A stretch of 17,852 nucleotides of DNA from Cyanobacteria bacterium HKST-UBA02 (GTDB lineage: Bacteria > Cyanobacteriota > Vampirovibrionia > Obscuribacterales > Obscuribacteraceae), in NCBI GenBank assembly GCA_020431945.1, contig JAGQHH010000147.1, positions 1 to 17,852 on the forward strand. Reading direction: 5' to 3'. Below are positions 1 through 6,419 of this stretch, in pieces. The translations under genes and the position numbers were made by a program. The notes beneath the pieces are model-generated. The model had not been told where the DNA came from and did not search any database. It worked only from the letters and a program-made list of their open reading frames with translations. Positions within the stretch are counted from its first letter, which is position 1; each line of letters starts with the position of its first letter.

Positions 1-2
1 AG

Positions 3-260
3 AGCAAAGCTCTATCCCTGCCTTCATCCACAAAGGCTGTGGTGAGATTGGCCGGTTCGCCGGACCGTTCCCTCAAGATCAAGTTTCCGAAAAAGACTCT
101 CGAGCCGCACACATCGATGATCGGTCATATCAAAGTGCCTGGAACCAGACTGAGCCCGGCAGCCGATGTCCTCATCCCGGGACTGGTGAGCACGGACTCC
201 GGGAACAGGGACATTCATCTCACGGTTCCCATCTCTTCCCTTCCCTCAGCAGCAAGATAA
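3..260 (+). CDS. Possible C-terminal end of a gene entering from the left edge
   Basis: An open frame runs from the left edge to a TAA at 258-260 without interruption. Its codons (AAG, CTC, ATC, GTG rich) resemble those of the surrounding genes. The visible 85 residues contain alternating hydrophobic and polar segments (IKFPKKTLEP, GHIKVPGTRLSP, NRDIHLTVPIS), which would suit a beta-strand-rich domain. I recognise no family. It would end 1 bp before the stop of the convergent DUF2063 gene, the same tight tail-to-tail packing seen elsewhere in this window. The start lies outside the window or does not exist. This could also be a chance open frame, and a short frame on the other strand (24-218) overlaps it. 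Confidence 0.4.
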   Translation, partial: SKALSLPSSTKAVVRLAGSPDRSLKIKFPKKTLEPHTSMIGHIKVPGTRLSPAADVLIPGLVSTDSGNRDIHLTVPISSLPSAAR

Positions 261-261
261 T

Positions 262-1101
262 TCAAAAGGGACACAACCATCCCAGCTTCATCCAGCCGGC
301 GAACCAGCCCTGGACTTTCTCGGCGCTATCAGCTTCAGCCAGAGCGCGAGAAAGGGACTGCCCGCTGCCGAGGGCGGAGAGCACCTGAAACGCCTCCTTC
401 TCGAGACGTTTGTAATAGATCTTGTTGTTGTGACGGTGCACCACCAGACAGATAGTCTCCGGGTCCGGAGGCTCACCGGGAGGCTCGTCGTCTTCGGTCT
501 CGCTCCGCACTACACCTGACTCCCGGCTCTGGGGGCTTTTCTGCTTATTGAGAGCGATACTGAAATCGTCCAGGGGATAACCAAGGAAAAGCAGTGTCAT
601 ATATGGTTGCAAACGAACCCGCAGCTCGTCGATATGGCCAGGATCGATACCGGCTGGATCGAGAGGCTCGAGCCCCTCCTCGTCATACGCGATCATCTGG
701 GCCCATTCGAATCGAGCCATGTCGCAAGCCAGATCATAGAACGGCTCGACGAGAGCGGGATTGCTCTCGACGAAATCGCCCATTTTCGATCCAAGATCCC
801 TGAGCATATAGGATCGCGAACCATGCTGCCTCAGATAGGCCCGCAGAAGATCCATGAAGCGACGCCCGCCCAGGACGAAGCGCAGACCGCTGAAATCCTC
901 TTCGAGACTGTCGATCAGCCGGAACCAGTATTGCTGATTATAAATGGACAGCCTCTGAGAAGCAGCCATAGTTTCGCCCGGCTCGATAAAAATGCTCGCC
1001 CGGTCTTCCGGGATCTCGGTTCCAAGCGGCAGACGCAGGGACTCGAAGACGAAAGCTTGAATCTCTTCGAGACTGTGACCTCGATAGTTCTTTTCAGTCA
1101 T
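262..1101 (-). CDS. DUF2063 protein (BufC/HvfC-like partner of the MNIO enzyme)
   Basis: This is a DUF2063 protein of about 279 residues. Members of this family pair with DUF692 oxidases and are thought to recognise the RiPP precursor and present it to the enzyme. The N-terminal half has the family hallmarks: an alpha-helical segment with the RLSIYNQQYW motif, followed by FRLIDSLEEDFSGLRFVLG and a conserved DLACDMARFEWAQ helix. The C-terminal half, after an acidic Pro-rich linker (DDEPPGEPPDPE), has a YKRLEKEAFQVL helix, as in the putative nucleic-acid- or peptide-binding domain. The gene overlaps the end of the DUF692 gene, indicating translational coupling. Two ATGs are possible, at 1107 and 1101. 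The AGGGAG ribosome site directly abuts the first and is 6 nt from the second, so I use 1101. The role as precursor-binding partner is inferred from family context. Confidence 0.85.
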   Translation of the reverse strand: MTEKNYRGHSLEEIQAFVFESLRLPLGTEIPEDRASIFIEPGETMAASQRLSIYNQQYWFRLIDSLEEDFSGLRFVLGGRRFMDLLRAYLRQHGSRSYMLRDLGSKMGDFVESNPALVEPFYDLACDMARFEWAQMIAYDEEGLEPLDPAGIDPGHIDELRVRLQPYMTLLFLGYPLDDFSIALNKQKSPQSRESGVVRSETEDDEPPGEPPDPETICLVVHRHNNKIYYKRLEKEAFQVLSALGSGQSLSRALAEADSAEKVQGWFAGWMKLGWLCPF

Positions 1102-1948
1102 CACCATCTCCCTGGTGCCTGTCCAGAATCACCCTGGCTTTGCCGGCTTCCGTCATGGTTTCCTGGAAAGAAGGGATCTTGTCGTCCCATTCCAGAAGAG
1201 TGTTCACCGCACCGAGCCTGGTTACTACCATCTCGTAGAGGTCCCAGACAGGATCGGGCACCGGATGATCGTGGGTGTCGAGGAGATAATCGCCCCGGTC
1301 GCAGGGACCGGCCAGATGTACCTGAGCGACACGCTCCATAGGCACTGCCTCGATATAGTGACAGGGGTCGAAGCCATGATTGACTGATGAGACATAGACA
1401 TTGTTCACATCAAGGAGTATGCCGCAGTCGGCTTTCTCAGAGACTTCCAGGAGGAACTGCCACTCGCTCATCACCGAATCGGTATAGGTGATATAGCTGC
1501 TGACATTCTCCACACAGACCGGCAGCTCCAGAAAATCCTGCGCTTGCCTTATCCTTGAAGCGGTGTGCTTGACCGCTTCTTTCGTATAAGGAAGGGGCAG
1601 GAGGTCGTGACTCTGATACCCGTTCACGCTTCCCCAGCAAAGATGATCGGAAAGATACGGCGTCCCGGTGATCTCGGTGAGCTTCTTGAGACGTTTGAGA
1701 TACTCCCGGTCATAAGGCTCCCGGCTGCCGAAGTAGAGCGACACGCCGTGCTGCACGACCCTGTAGTCCTCGACCACGGTCTCCAGGACTTCTCTGGGGC
1801 GCCCTCCCAGAGTCATGAAATTCTCCGAGATGATCTCGAAGAAATCCACCTGCGGCCTGTGCTTGAAAATATGCTCGTAGTGCGGGACGCGCAGCCCGAT
1901 ACCGACTCCCAGGCTGGTGTTGCCGTTAAATCTGTTGCCAGATGACAT
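1094..1948 (-). CDS. DUF692 multinuclear non-haem iron-dependent oxidase (MNIO; BufB/HvfB-like)
   Basis: This 284-residue TIM-barrel enzyme belongs to the DUF692/MNIO family, whose studied members (MbnB, TglH, BufB) use two or three iron ions to convert cysteines of a peptide into oxazolone/thioamide or thiooxazole groups. The family motifs appear in order: GVGIGLR (res 14-20), DFFEIISENFM (35-45), HGVSLY (67-72), SDHLCW (100-105), ENVSSY (147-152), LLDVNNVYVSSVNHG (178-192), HLAG (211-214), DTHDHPVPDPVW (224-235) and LLEWDDKIP (251-259). The likely iron ligands (H67, D101/H102, E147, N183, H191, D224, H226, H228, E253 region) are all present, so the enzyme should be active. It sits between its presumed substrate gene (2029-2421) and DUF2063. 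Its ribosome site is weak (a GAGA stretch before ATG 1948), and a terminator precedes it, so expression is probably lower than that of the precursor. Confidence 0.93.
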   Translation of the reverse strand: MSSGNRFNGNTSLGVGIGLRVPHYEHIFKHRPQVDFFEIISENFMTLGGRPREVLETVVEDYRVVQHGVSLYFGSREPYDREYLKRLKKLTEITGTPYLSDHLCWGSVNGYQSHDLLPLPYTKEAVKHTASRIRQAQDFLELPVCVENVSSYITYTDSVMSEWQFLLEVSEKADCGILLDVNNVYVSSVNHGFDPCHYIEAVPMERVAQVHLAGPCDRGDYLLDTHDHPVPDPVWDLYEMVVTRLGAVNTLLEWDDKIPSFQETMTEAGKARVILDRHQGDGDD

Positions 1949-1960
1949 GCCGGATGTCTC

Positions 1961-1998
1961 GCTAAGAAAAGAAAACAGGGCCAGCCGACGCTGGCCCC
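1961..1998 (-). terminator. Rho-independent terminator/attenuator between precursor and MNIO genes
   Basis: An 8-bp perfect GC-rich stem (GGGCCAGC at 1978-1985, GCTGGCCC at 1990-1997) closes a 4-nt loop. On the minus strand it is followed by a T-rich run (TGTTTTCTTTTCTT, 1964-1977). It lies 31 nt after the precursor stop and about 13 nt before the DUF692 ribosome-binding region. Partial read-through would give many precursor transcripts and few enzyme transcripts, a ratio common in RiPP operons. No separate promoter for the DUF692 gene is evident in the 80-bp gap. Confidence 0.8.
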
Positions 1999-2028
1999 AT
2001 TGAATTCAAGCTGATTGAATCGACTGGT

Positions 2029-2421
2029 TTAGCCGCAACCATCTTTGCCTTTGCAGGAAGATTTGGCCTTGTCACCGCCGTCAGCAGCCTTGCCGGCATC
2101 GGCGCCTTCATCAGACTTCTTCTCTTCGGATTTGGCTTCGCCGCCTTCTTCGGACTTGGCTTCGCCGCCTTCGGTTTTGGCTTCACCGCCTTCTTCGGTT
2201 TTGGCTTCGCCGCCTTCTTCGGTCTTGGCTTCGCCGCCTTCTTCGGTTTTGGTTTCAGTGCTTTCGGTGGAAGGCGCTTCCGTACTTTCCGTCGTGGAAG
2301 GCGTGGTGGTCTCGGTAGAGGCGCTCTGACCGCCACCACTGCAACCCGCCAGCAATCCCGCCAGGGCGGCCGCGGTTATGGCAGCAACAGCCTTTTTGGT
2401 TTTAGAGGTATTCGATTCCAT
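2029..2421 (-). CDS. Small repeat-rich lipoprotein with C-terminal SCKGKDGCG: probable bufferin-like RiPP precursor
   Basis: A 130-residue exported peptide. Residues 1-26 form a lipoprotein signal: a charged start, a hydrophobic AVAAITAAALAGLLAG stretch, and the lipobox L24-A-G-C27. Residues 28-58 are a Ser/Thr/Glu linker. Residues 60-98 hold five tandem (E)EGGEAK[T/S] repeats. Residues 99-118 are charged. The tail A119-G130 ends SSCKGKDGCG with C123 and C129. That tail resembles the Cys-x-Gly-Lys motifs of BufA/HvfA-type precursors, whose cysteines are modified by DUF692 oxidases, and the DUF692 and DUF2063 genes follow directly. A GGGAG ribosome site lies 10 nt before ATG 2421, and a promoter is visible upstream. 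Other readings are a Cys-rich metal-binding lipoprotein with no modification, or an unrelated low-complexity lipoprotein. The lipobox is unusual, since bufferins as I know them are free periplasmic peptides. Confidence 0.78.
   Translation of the reverse strand: MESNTSKTKKAVAAITAAALAGLLAGCSGGGQSASTETTTPSTTESTEAPSTESTETKTEEGGEAKTEEGGEAKTEEGGEAKTEGGEAKSEEGGEAKSEEKKSDEGADAGKAADGGDKAKSSCKGKDGCG
2128..2244 (-). repeat. Tandem 24-nt repeats coding EEGGEAK[T/S]
   Basis: Five in-frame copies encode (E)EGGEAK followed by T or S inside the precursor lipoprotein. Four units are 24 nt; one, at residues 84-90, lost one Glu codon and is 21 nt. Copies differ at a few bases, so they are not very recent duplications. 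The unit adds an acidic, flexible spacer between the lipid anchor and the cysteine tail. The number of copies is likely to vary between strains. Confidence 0.85.
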
Positions 2422-2478
2422 TTTAGGAAGTCTCCCTTCGTTGTTCTGTGTGCATATGTCGAATTAAAACACGCAGTC

Positions 2479-2506
2479 ATGATAGCTTACCTATAAAAGT
2501 ATGCAA
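2479..2506 (-). promoter_or_regulatory. Probable promoter of the precursor/MNIO/DUF2063 operon
   Basis: Read leftward, TTGCAT (2506-2501, 4 of 6 match to the -35 consensus) is followed after 16 nt by TATCAT (2484-2479, 5 of 6 match to -10). Transcription would start near 2472, giving a leader of about 50 nt before ATG 2421. It lies in the 203-bp gap between the two divergent operons. Confidence 0.5.
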
Positions 2507-2512
2507 GCCCAC

Positions 2513-2555
2513 CCCCGCGACGGGGCTGGAAAAGCTTGCCTGTCCCGGCCCCGGG
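2513..2555. other. Two short GC-rich palindromes between the divergent promoters
   Basis: CCCCG-CGA-CGGGG occupies 2513-2525 and CCCGG-CC-CCGGG occupies 2544-2555. Both lie between the leftward promoter (2479-2506) and the rightward one (2570-2598). They could be regulator sites or hairpins in an antisense read-through transcript. No specific factor can be named from the sequence. Confidence 0.3.
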
Positions 2556-2569
2556 GATTGAAACACCTG

Positions 2570-2598
2570 TTAACACTTCGGTTTCAAGCAGCTATGAT
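2570..2598 (+). promoter_or_regulatory. Probable promoter of the two-component system operon
   Basis: TTAACA (2570-2575, 5 of 6) and TATGAT (2593-2598, 5 of 6) are separated by exactly 17 nt, close to a standard housekeeping-sigma promoter. Transcription would start near 2605, about 20 nt before the GTG start of the response regulator. Confidence 0.65.
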
Positions 2599-2624
2599 CT
2601 TAAGAGTGAGAAAAGGAGACTGGA

Positions 2625-3242
2625 GTGTCGTCCACCAGAGTTTTGATCGTCGAAGATCATGAAGCCACCCTCTACGGGCTCGAGGCTGCCATCAGCAGGG
2701 AAGCGGACCTGGAGGTTGTTGGCACGGCCAGCGATGCCGAGACCGGTCTGGCAATGGCTACCGCAGAAAAGCCGGATGTCGTTCTTCTCGATCTGCACCT
2801 TCCCAACCAGGATGGACCCCGGACCACCGTCCGGAGTTTCTGTGCGCTTCCCTCGAGCAAAATTATCGTTTTCTCAGCGGAAAGCCGCCGTGCTTTCGTG
2901 CAAGCGATTCTCGAGCTGGGGGTGGCGGGCTATCTTCTCAAGTCAGAAAGCATGGCTACGGTTATCGATGCCATCAGACAGGTCTCCGGCGGCGAAAAGC
3001 AAATCAAGAGCCAGGCCATTGCCGTGGGCAAGGAGAAGCTCACCAGAGCTGAGTTCGAAGTCCTCAAGCTCCTCGCCCAGGGAATGAAATACCAGGACAT
3101 AGCAAACGAGCGCCAGGCCTCCCCGGCCACCGTGCGCAAACAATGCGAGCTCCTCCTCCTCAAGCTCGGTCTGGACACCCGTGAGCAACTCATTGCCTGG
3201 GCTGTGGAGAACGGCTATGGCAACCTGGATACGAAGAAGTGA
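2625..3242 (+). CDS. NarL/LuxR-type two-component response regulator
   Basis: A 205-residue cytoplasmic transcription regulator. The receiver domain (res 4-120) carries the acidic pair E10/D11, the phospho-acceptor D56 in VVLLDLHLP, the switch serine S84 (IIVFSAES) and the conserved K106 (GYLLKSES). After a short linker, a LuxR/GerE helix-turn-helix (about res 135-198) reads LTRAEFEVLKLLAQGMKYQDI, then ASPATVRKQCELLLLKLGL. The start is GTG 2625, supported by AAAGGAG (2612-2618) 6 nt upstream; no other in-frame start has such a site. It overlaps the kinase gene by 4 nt (GTGA), so the two are translated together and form a cognate pair. Its targets are unknown; the divergent RiPP-like operon shares its control region and is a natural candidate. 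Confidence 0.93.
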   Translation: MSSTRVLIVEDHEATLYGLEAAISREADLEVVGTASDAETGLAMATAEKPDVVLLDLHLPNQDGPRTTVRSFCALPSSKIIVFSAESRRAFVQAILELGVAGYLLKSESMATVIDAIRQVSGGEKQIKSQAIAVGKEKLTRAEFEVLKLLAQGMKYQDIANERQASPATVRKQCELLLLKLGLDTREQLIAWAVENGYGNLDTKK

Positions 3243-4744
3243 ACTGGCTACTCGAGCGATTCGGTCATCTTCTGGGTCTCAAGCCGGACACCGGCCAGGG
3301 CTCTCGGCCTGCTCACCGGGAAGACGATCACGTCGACCGGAACCCGACGCCGGAACCTGCTCGCGGTGTCCCCGAGATCTCGCCTGGTCCTCCCCCGGCA
3401 GAGTCGATTCCGCCGGACGATTCTCTGGACGAGATCAAAAAATGGACAGGCAAGCTGGTAAATATAGCCAGCCGCCTCGATGTCGAGCCGGATTTCGCGC
3501 ACGGGCAGAGAGGCGAATATGTGCACTTGAGCTCAGCCAGAGATGAGAGCAAGCGCATGTTCGACGAGCTTTTCCGCACGATCAACCAGCTTGCCGGCTC
3601 CTTCAACGATTCAGCCCAGAGAGCCGGCGAAAGGTCCCGGGTGCGCCTCTCGATAGCCGCCACCAATGACACCAGATTCAGAATCACATCCGCCACCCGC
3701 TGTCTCTCGGTTGTCCTCGAGACCGGACGTATTCAAGCTTATATACTGCCGGCTTCCGCCAGCTACGATCTCGACCAGAACGAGACACCGGATCGTTTGA
3801 AGCTCACTTTTATCCTCACCGACACTCTCTCTTCTCAGGGCGCCAGAAGCGCCTGGGTCGTTTGCGGTCTTCCCCTGACCGGCAACGACATACTCTTTCT
3901 CTCCAAAGCTCTTTTACGGGATCTGGTTATTCTTTCGAGCCTGGACATAGTAGCCGGCGAATCAGGAAAGAAATTCGAGAAAGCCGACAACATTCACCGG
4001 ATTGGTATCGCTCGTGGTTTCAAGGACTCTCTCACGCTGAGCTCCGAAATCGGCAGAGATCTCGTCCAGGATCTACTGGTGGCCCAGCAGAATACGATCC
4101 AGAAGCTGCTCAGCCAGCAAGAGGAGATCCAGGCTTCCCTGGGACGGGATCTCCATGATTCGGTTCTCGCTGACGTCATGATGCTTTCCAGGCGACTGTC
4201 CAGCCCGGACGAGTTCGATCGAGAGCAGGTGCTCGAAACCCTGGAAGAGCTCAGCAAGTCGATCAGGGAAATCTGCCAGGGGCTCGTGCCGCGGGATCTG
4301 AAAGACTGGGGGCTGGAGACGGTCCTGGAGGACCTCGTGGACAAAGCCGGGGAGCGAACTCAGGCCGATTGCACCTTCTCGGTGGAAGGCAAGCTCCCGG
4401 AGCTGCCTTCTTCGGTGGAGTTGCACATCTTCCGCATCGTTCAGGAAGCCCTCAACAATGTCGAGAAATATGCCCAGGCGAGGCATGTCAGCGTCACTCT
4501 CAGCGTCGAAGGATCGGTCCTTTCGATTCTCGTGGAAGATGACGGCAAAGGCTTCGATACCAGGGATATAGTGGCGACTTCCACCGGAGGCTTCGGGCTT
4601 CCTTCGCTCAGCGAGCGGGTCGAAGTGATCAAAGCTTACTACCCGGCTCAGCTGAGCATCGATTCGGAACCAGGCAAAGGAACCAGAATCGGTCTCAAGC
4701 TCCAGCTCGGCAGCCGGCTTTTCGAAAGCAAGCCCGATTTCTAG
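3239..4744 (+). CDS. Soluble NarX/DegS-type sensor histidine kinase
   Basis: A 501-residue kinase without any membrane segment, so it senses a cytoplasmic signal. Residues 15-65 are Pro/Glu/Arg-rich and probably disordered. Residues 65-285 form a region I do not recognise, likely the sensor (SIAATNDTRFRITSATRCLSV, RSAWVVCGLPLTGNDILFLSKALL). A coiled-coil lead-in (QQNTIQKLLSQQEEIQASLG) precedes the HisKA_3 box with the phospho-acceptor H306 in RDLHDSVLAD. The HATPase_c domain shows an N box (EALNNVEKYA, N406/N407), a G1 box (VEDDGKGFD) and a G2 box (GGFGLPSLSERV), then GKGTRIGLKL. It begins at GTG 3239, overlapping the regulator stop. Its TAG stop shares the tetranucleotide CTAG with the stop of the convergent protease gene. 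Confidence 0.92.
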   Translation: MNWLLERFGHLLGLKPDTGQGSRPAHREDDHVDRNPTPEPARGVPEISPGPPPAESIPPDDSLDEIKKWTGKLVNIASRLDVEPDFAHGQRGEYVHLSSARDESKRMFDELFRTINQLAGSFNDSAQRAGERSRVRLSIAATNDTRFRITSATRCLSVVLETGRIQAYILPASASYDLDQNETPDRLKLTFILTDTLSSQGARSAWVVCGLPLTGNDILFLSKALLRDLVILSSLDIVAGESGKKFEKADNIHRIGIARGFKDSLTLSSEIGRDLVQDLLVAQQNTIQKLLSQQEEIQASLGRDLHDSVLADVMMLSRRLSSPDEFDREQVLETLEELSKSIREICQGLVPRDLKDWGLETVLEDLVDKAGERTQADCTFSVEGKLPELPSSVELHIFRIVQEALNNVEKYAQARHVSVTLSVEGSVLSILVEDDGKGFDTRDIVATSTGGFGLPSLSERVEVIKAYYPAQLSIDSEPGKGTRIGLKLQLGSRLFESKPDF

Positions 4745-5658
4745 AGAGCGTAAGCCCACTTGGTGTGATAGAGAAGACGCAAAGTAGCCTTGTCGCCCTC
4801 TGAAAGGGTCGTGACTACCCGGTCGCTATACATTATATCGTCGCGATAAGGGCTGTGTGCCTTGATTCCCAGAGCATGACCGAACTCATGAGCGGCGGCG
4901 CCCTGCATTTTCTCGGGAAGATGATTGACCCTGGTGGAAAGCTCTATGATGACAGGGGTCTTGCGATAAACGGGATTGGCCAGATCCTCCCGGGAGAAAG
5001 CCCGGGCACTGGTATTGCCGCCGACATTGATACCGCCGGGACCACTGGTTCCCTGGAACATGTCTGTGTAGAAGACGAATATGTCGGCGTCCCGGGGATC
5101 GTTTACGAAGCCGAAACTGATCAGTCCCTCGTCCTGGAAAATCCGCCACTGCTCGATACCTGCCGCCACCTGGTAATTGGTTTCTTCCGTCCATCCCTGG
5201 GCCTGCCCCAGATCGCCGAAAGGATCTTCCCGCCTCAGACGTTTGAAGACATCCACTACCCGTGTCTGCTGAAGCTGATCGAAAGGCATCTTGGGGAGCT
5301 CGAGACCGGGGCTGATCCAGATTTTGAGGGGCATTCTGGAGGTATCCCAGCGCACGAAGGCCATATTGAGGGTCTCCTCGCCGGGATTATAAGGGTCTGA
5401 TAGATTCTGGCGGGTTCGATTTTCACCCCGGGTCAGGTGCAAACCGGGAGTCTGGAGATGATAGTCCGAAACCCCGCCGGCGCTGACGCTGGGCTGATTG
5501 GGGCGGCCATAGGTGGAATTGTTGAAAAAGCCGGCTCGGGGAAGCCTGTTCTGGCTGAAAGCCTCCAGAAATGAGCTCCCGAAAAGCGCGAAGGCCAGAG
5601 AGATAACCAGGCTCGCCTTGGACAGCCGGGACGCTCTTGATGCTTCTCTGGTAGTCAA
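4741..5658 (-). CDS. Secreted matrixin-like (M10-type) zinc metalloprotease
   Basis: A metzincin-clan protease of about 305 residues, predicted to act outside the cytoplasm. The zinc site HEFGHALGIKAH matches HExxHxxGxxH, and the Met-turn DDIMYS follows after the expected short gap. Upstream, AAGIEQWRIF...FGFVNDPRDADIFVFY is the usual matrixin strand region preceding a Gly-rich loop (TSGPGGINVGGNTSARAF). The frame stays open to a TTG at 5700, but the best start is TTG 5658: AGGAGG lies 6 nt upstream of it. That start gives MTTREASRASRLSKASLVIS followed by a hydrophobic stretch, a clean signal peptide ending near EAFS. Residues 40-90 are a low-complexity linker with no recognisable inhibitory propeptide cysteine switch. 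The gene is convergent with the kinase and divergent from nagB. The substrate is unknown. Confidence 0.88.
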   Translation of the reverse strand: MTTREASRASRLSKASLVISLAFALFGSSFLEAFSQNRLPRAGFFNNSTYGRPNQPSVSAGGVSDYHLQTPGLHLTRGENRTRQNLSDPYNPGEETLNMAFVRWDTSRMPLKIWISPGLELPKMPFDQLQQTRVVDVFKRLRREDPFGDLGQAQGWTEETNYQVAAGIEQWRIFQDEGLISFGFVNDPRDADIFVFYTDMFQGTSGPGGINVGGNTSARAFSREDLANPVYRKTPVIIELSTRVNHLPEKMQGAAAHEFGHALGIKAHSPYRDDIMYSDRVVTTLSEGDKATLRLLYHTKWAYAL

Positions 5659-5661
5659 CGC

Positions 5662-5688
5662 TTGCCTCCTGCGTTTTATATACATAAT
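5662..5688 (+). promoter_or_regulatory. Possible nagB promoter
   Basis: TTGCCT (5662-5667, 4 of 6) and CATAAT (5683-5688, 5 of 6) are 15 nt apart, slightly shorter than ideal. Transcription would begin near 5695, about 25 nt before the TTG start of nagB. The element overlaps the ribosome site of the divergent protease gene, so activity of one gene could interfere with the other. Confidence 0.35.
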
Positions 5689-5719
5689 ATAGCAAGACAA
5701 TTCTCGGGGCAGAAATCAG

Positions 5720-6418
5720 TTGGAAACCTCCTGTCAAGAAATCATCGCTTCTCGTGTAGCCGAGCTCATTGCCGCCGAGGTAGCGTCGAATCCCTCTATC
5801 TGTCTTGGTCTACCCACCGGACGCACCCCGGCAAAAATGTACGCCGAGCTGGTGAAACTGAGCAGGCAGAACAATCTCGACTGGTCCCGCGCAAGCTGCT
5901 TCGCTTTAGATGAATATCTCGATGTTGATGAGAGCCACTCTTTCAGCCATTATCTGTCGGTCAATCTCTATGAGGGCGTCGGGCTTCCCGCCGCCAACCG
6001 CTTCAATCCCTCCGAAAGCGGAGACGACTACGACGCCCTCATTGCCGCCCGGGGCGGTCTCGACATCACTATTCTGGGTATCGGTTTGAACGGTCATATA
6101 GCCTTCAATGAGCCCGGTATTCCGGCTGACAGCTGGACTCACTCCATCGTTCTCACCCCATCTACAATAGAAGCCAACCGGGAGCTCTTCAAAGGGGCAC
6201 GGCGAATTCCCACCAGAGCCGTGACCATGGGGATCTCGACGATTCTCGCAAGCCGCCGGATAATCCTCATGGCTTTCGGAGAAAAGAAACGCTCGATCCT
6301 GGACCAGGCCCTCACAGGTCCGGTAAGCCCCGAGATTCCGGCATCTTTCCTGCAACAGCACGGCAGCCTCCAGGTGTTTACCGACTTCGAGCGTGCACAA
6401 GCCTGCCGACTTGACTAG
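5720..6418 (+). CDS. nagB: Glucosamine-6-phosphate deaminase
   Basis: A 232-residue cytoplasmic enzyme that converts glucosamine-6-phosphate to fructose-6-phosphate and ammonia, linking amino-sugar breakdown to glycolysis. The phosphate-binding loop GLPTGRTP is at res 30-37. The catalytic FALDEYL (D64, equivalent to Asp72 of the E. coli enzyme) and ILGIGLNGHIAFNEPG (H126, E131) are present. N124 occupies the place of Asp141 in E. coli NagB; I recall Asn there in other short NagB proteins, so loss of activity is not implied. The length fits the short, non-allosteric form rather than the 266-residue E. coli enzyme. The start is TTG 5720, chosen because it is the first codon upstream of the conserved N-terminal helix; its ribosome site is weak. 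The prolyl isomerase gene follows after 1 nt, so the two are probably co-transcribed. Confidence 0.92.
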   Translation: METSCQEIIASRVAELIAAEVASNPSICLGLPTGRTPAKMYAELVKLSRQNNLDWSRASCFALDEYLDVDESHSFSHYLSVNLYEGVGLPAANRFNPSESGDDYDALIAARGGLDITILGIGLNGHIAFNEPGIPADSWTHSIVLTPSTIEANRELFKGARRIPTRAVTMGISTILASRRIILMAFGEKKRSILDQALTGPVSPEIPASFLQQHGSLQVFTDFERAQACRLD

Positions 6419-6419
6419 A

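Noticed and set aside
2045..2329. Rightward Ser-Pro repeat frame
   Set aside because: Antisense image of the 24-nt precursor repeats, without a start signal.
1962..2339. Leftward frame with Lys-Pro-Ala repeats resembling histone H1 tails
   Set aside because: It is another frame of the precursor repeats. It has no signal, no ribosome site, and runs through the terminator; the overlapping lipoprotein frame has promoter, ribosome site and signal peptide.
4855..5400. 181-codon rightward frame
   Set aside because: Antisense to the matrixin-like protease, which has an intact zinc motif and signal peptide.
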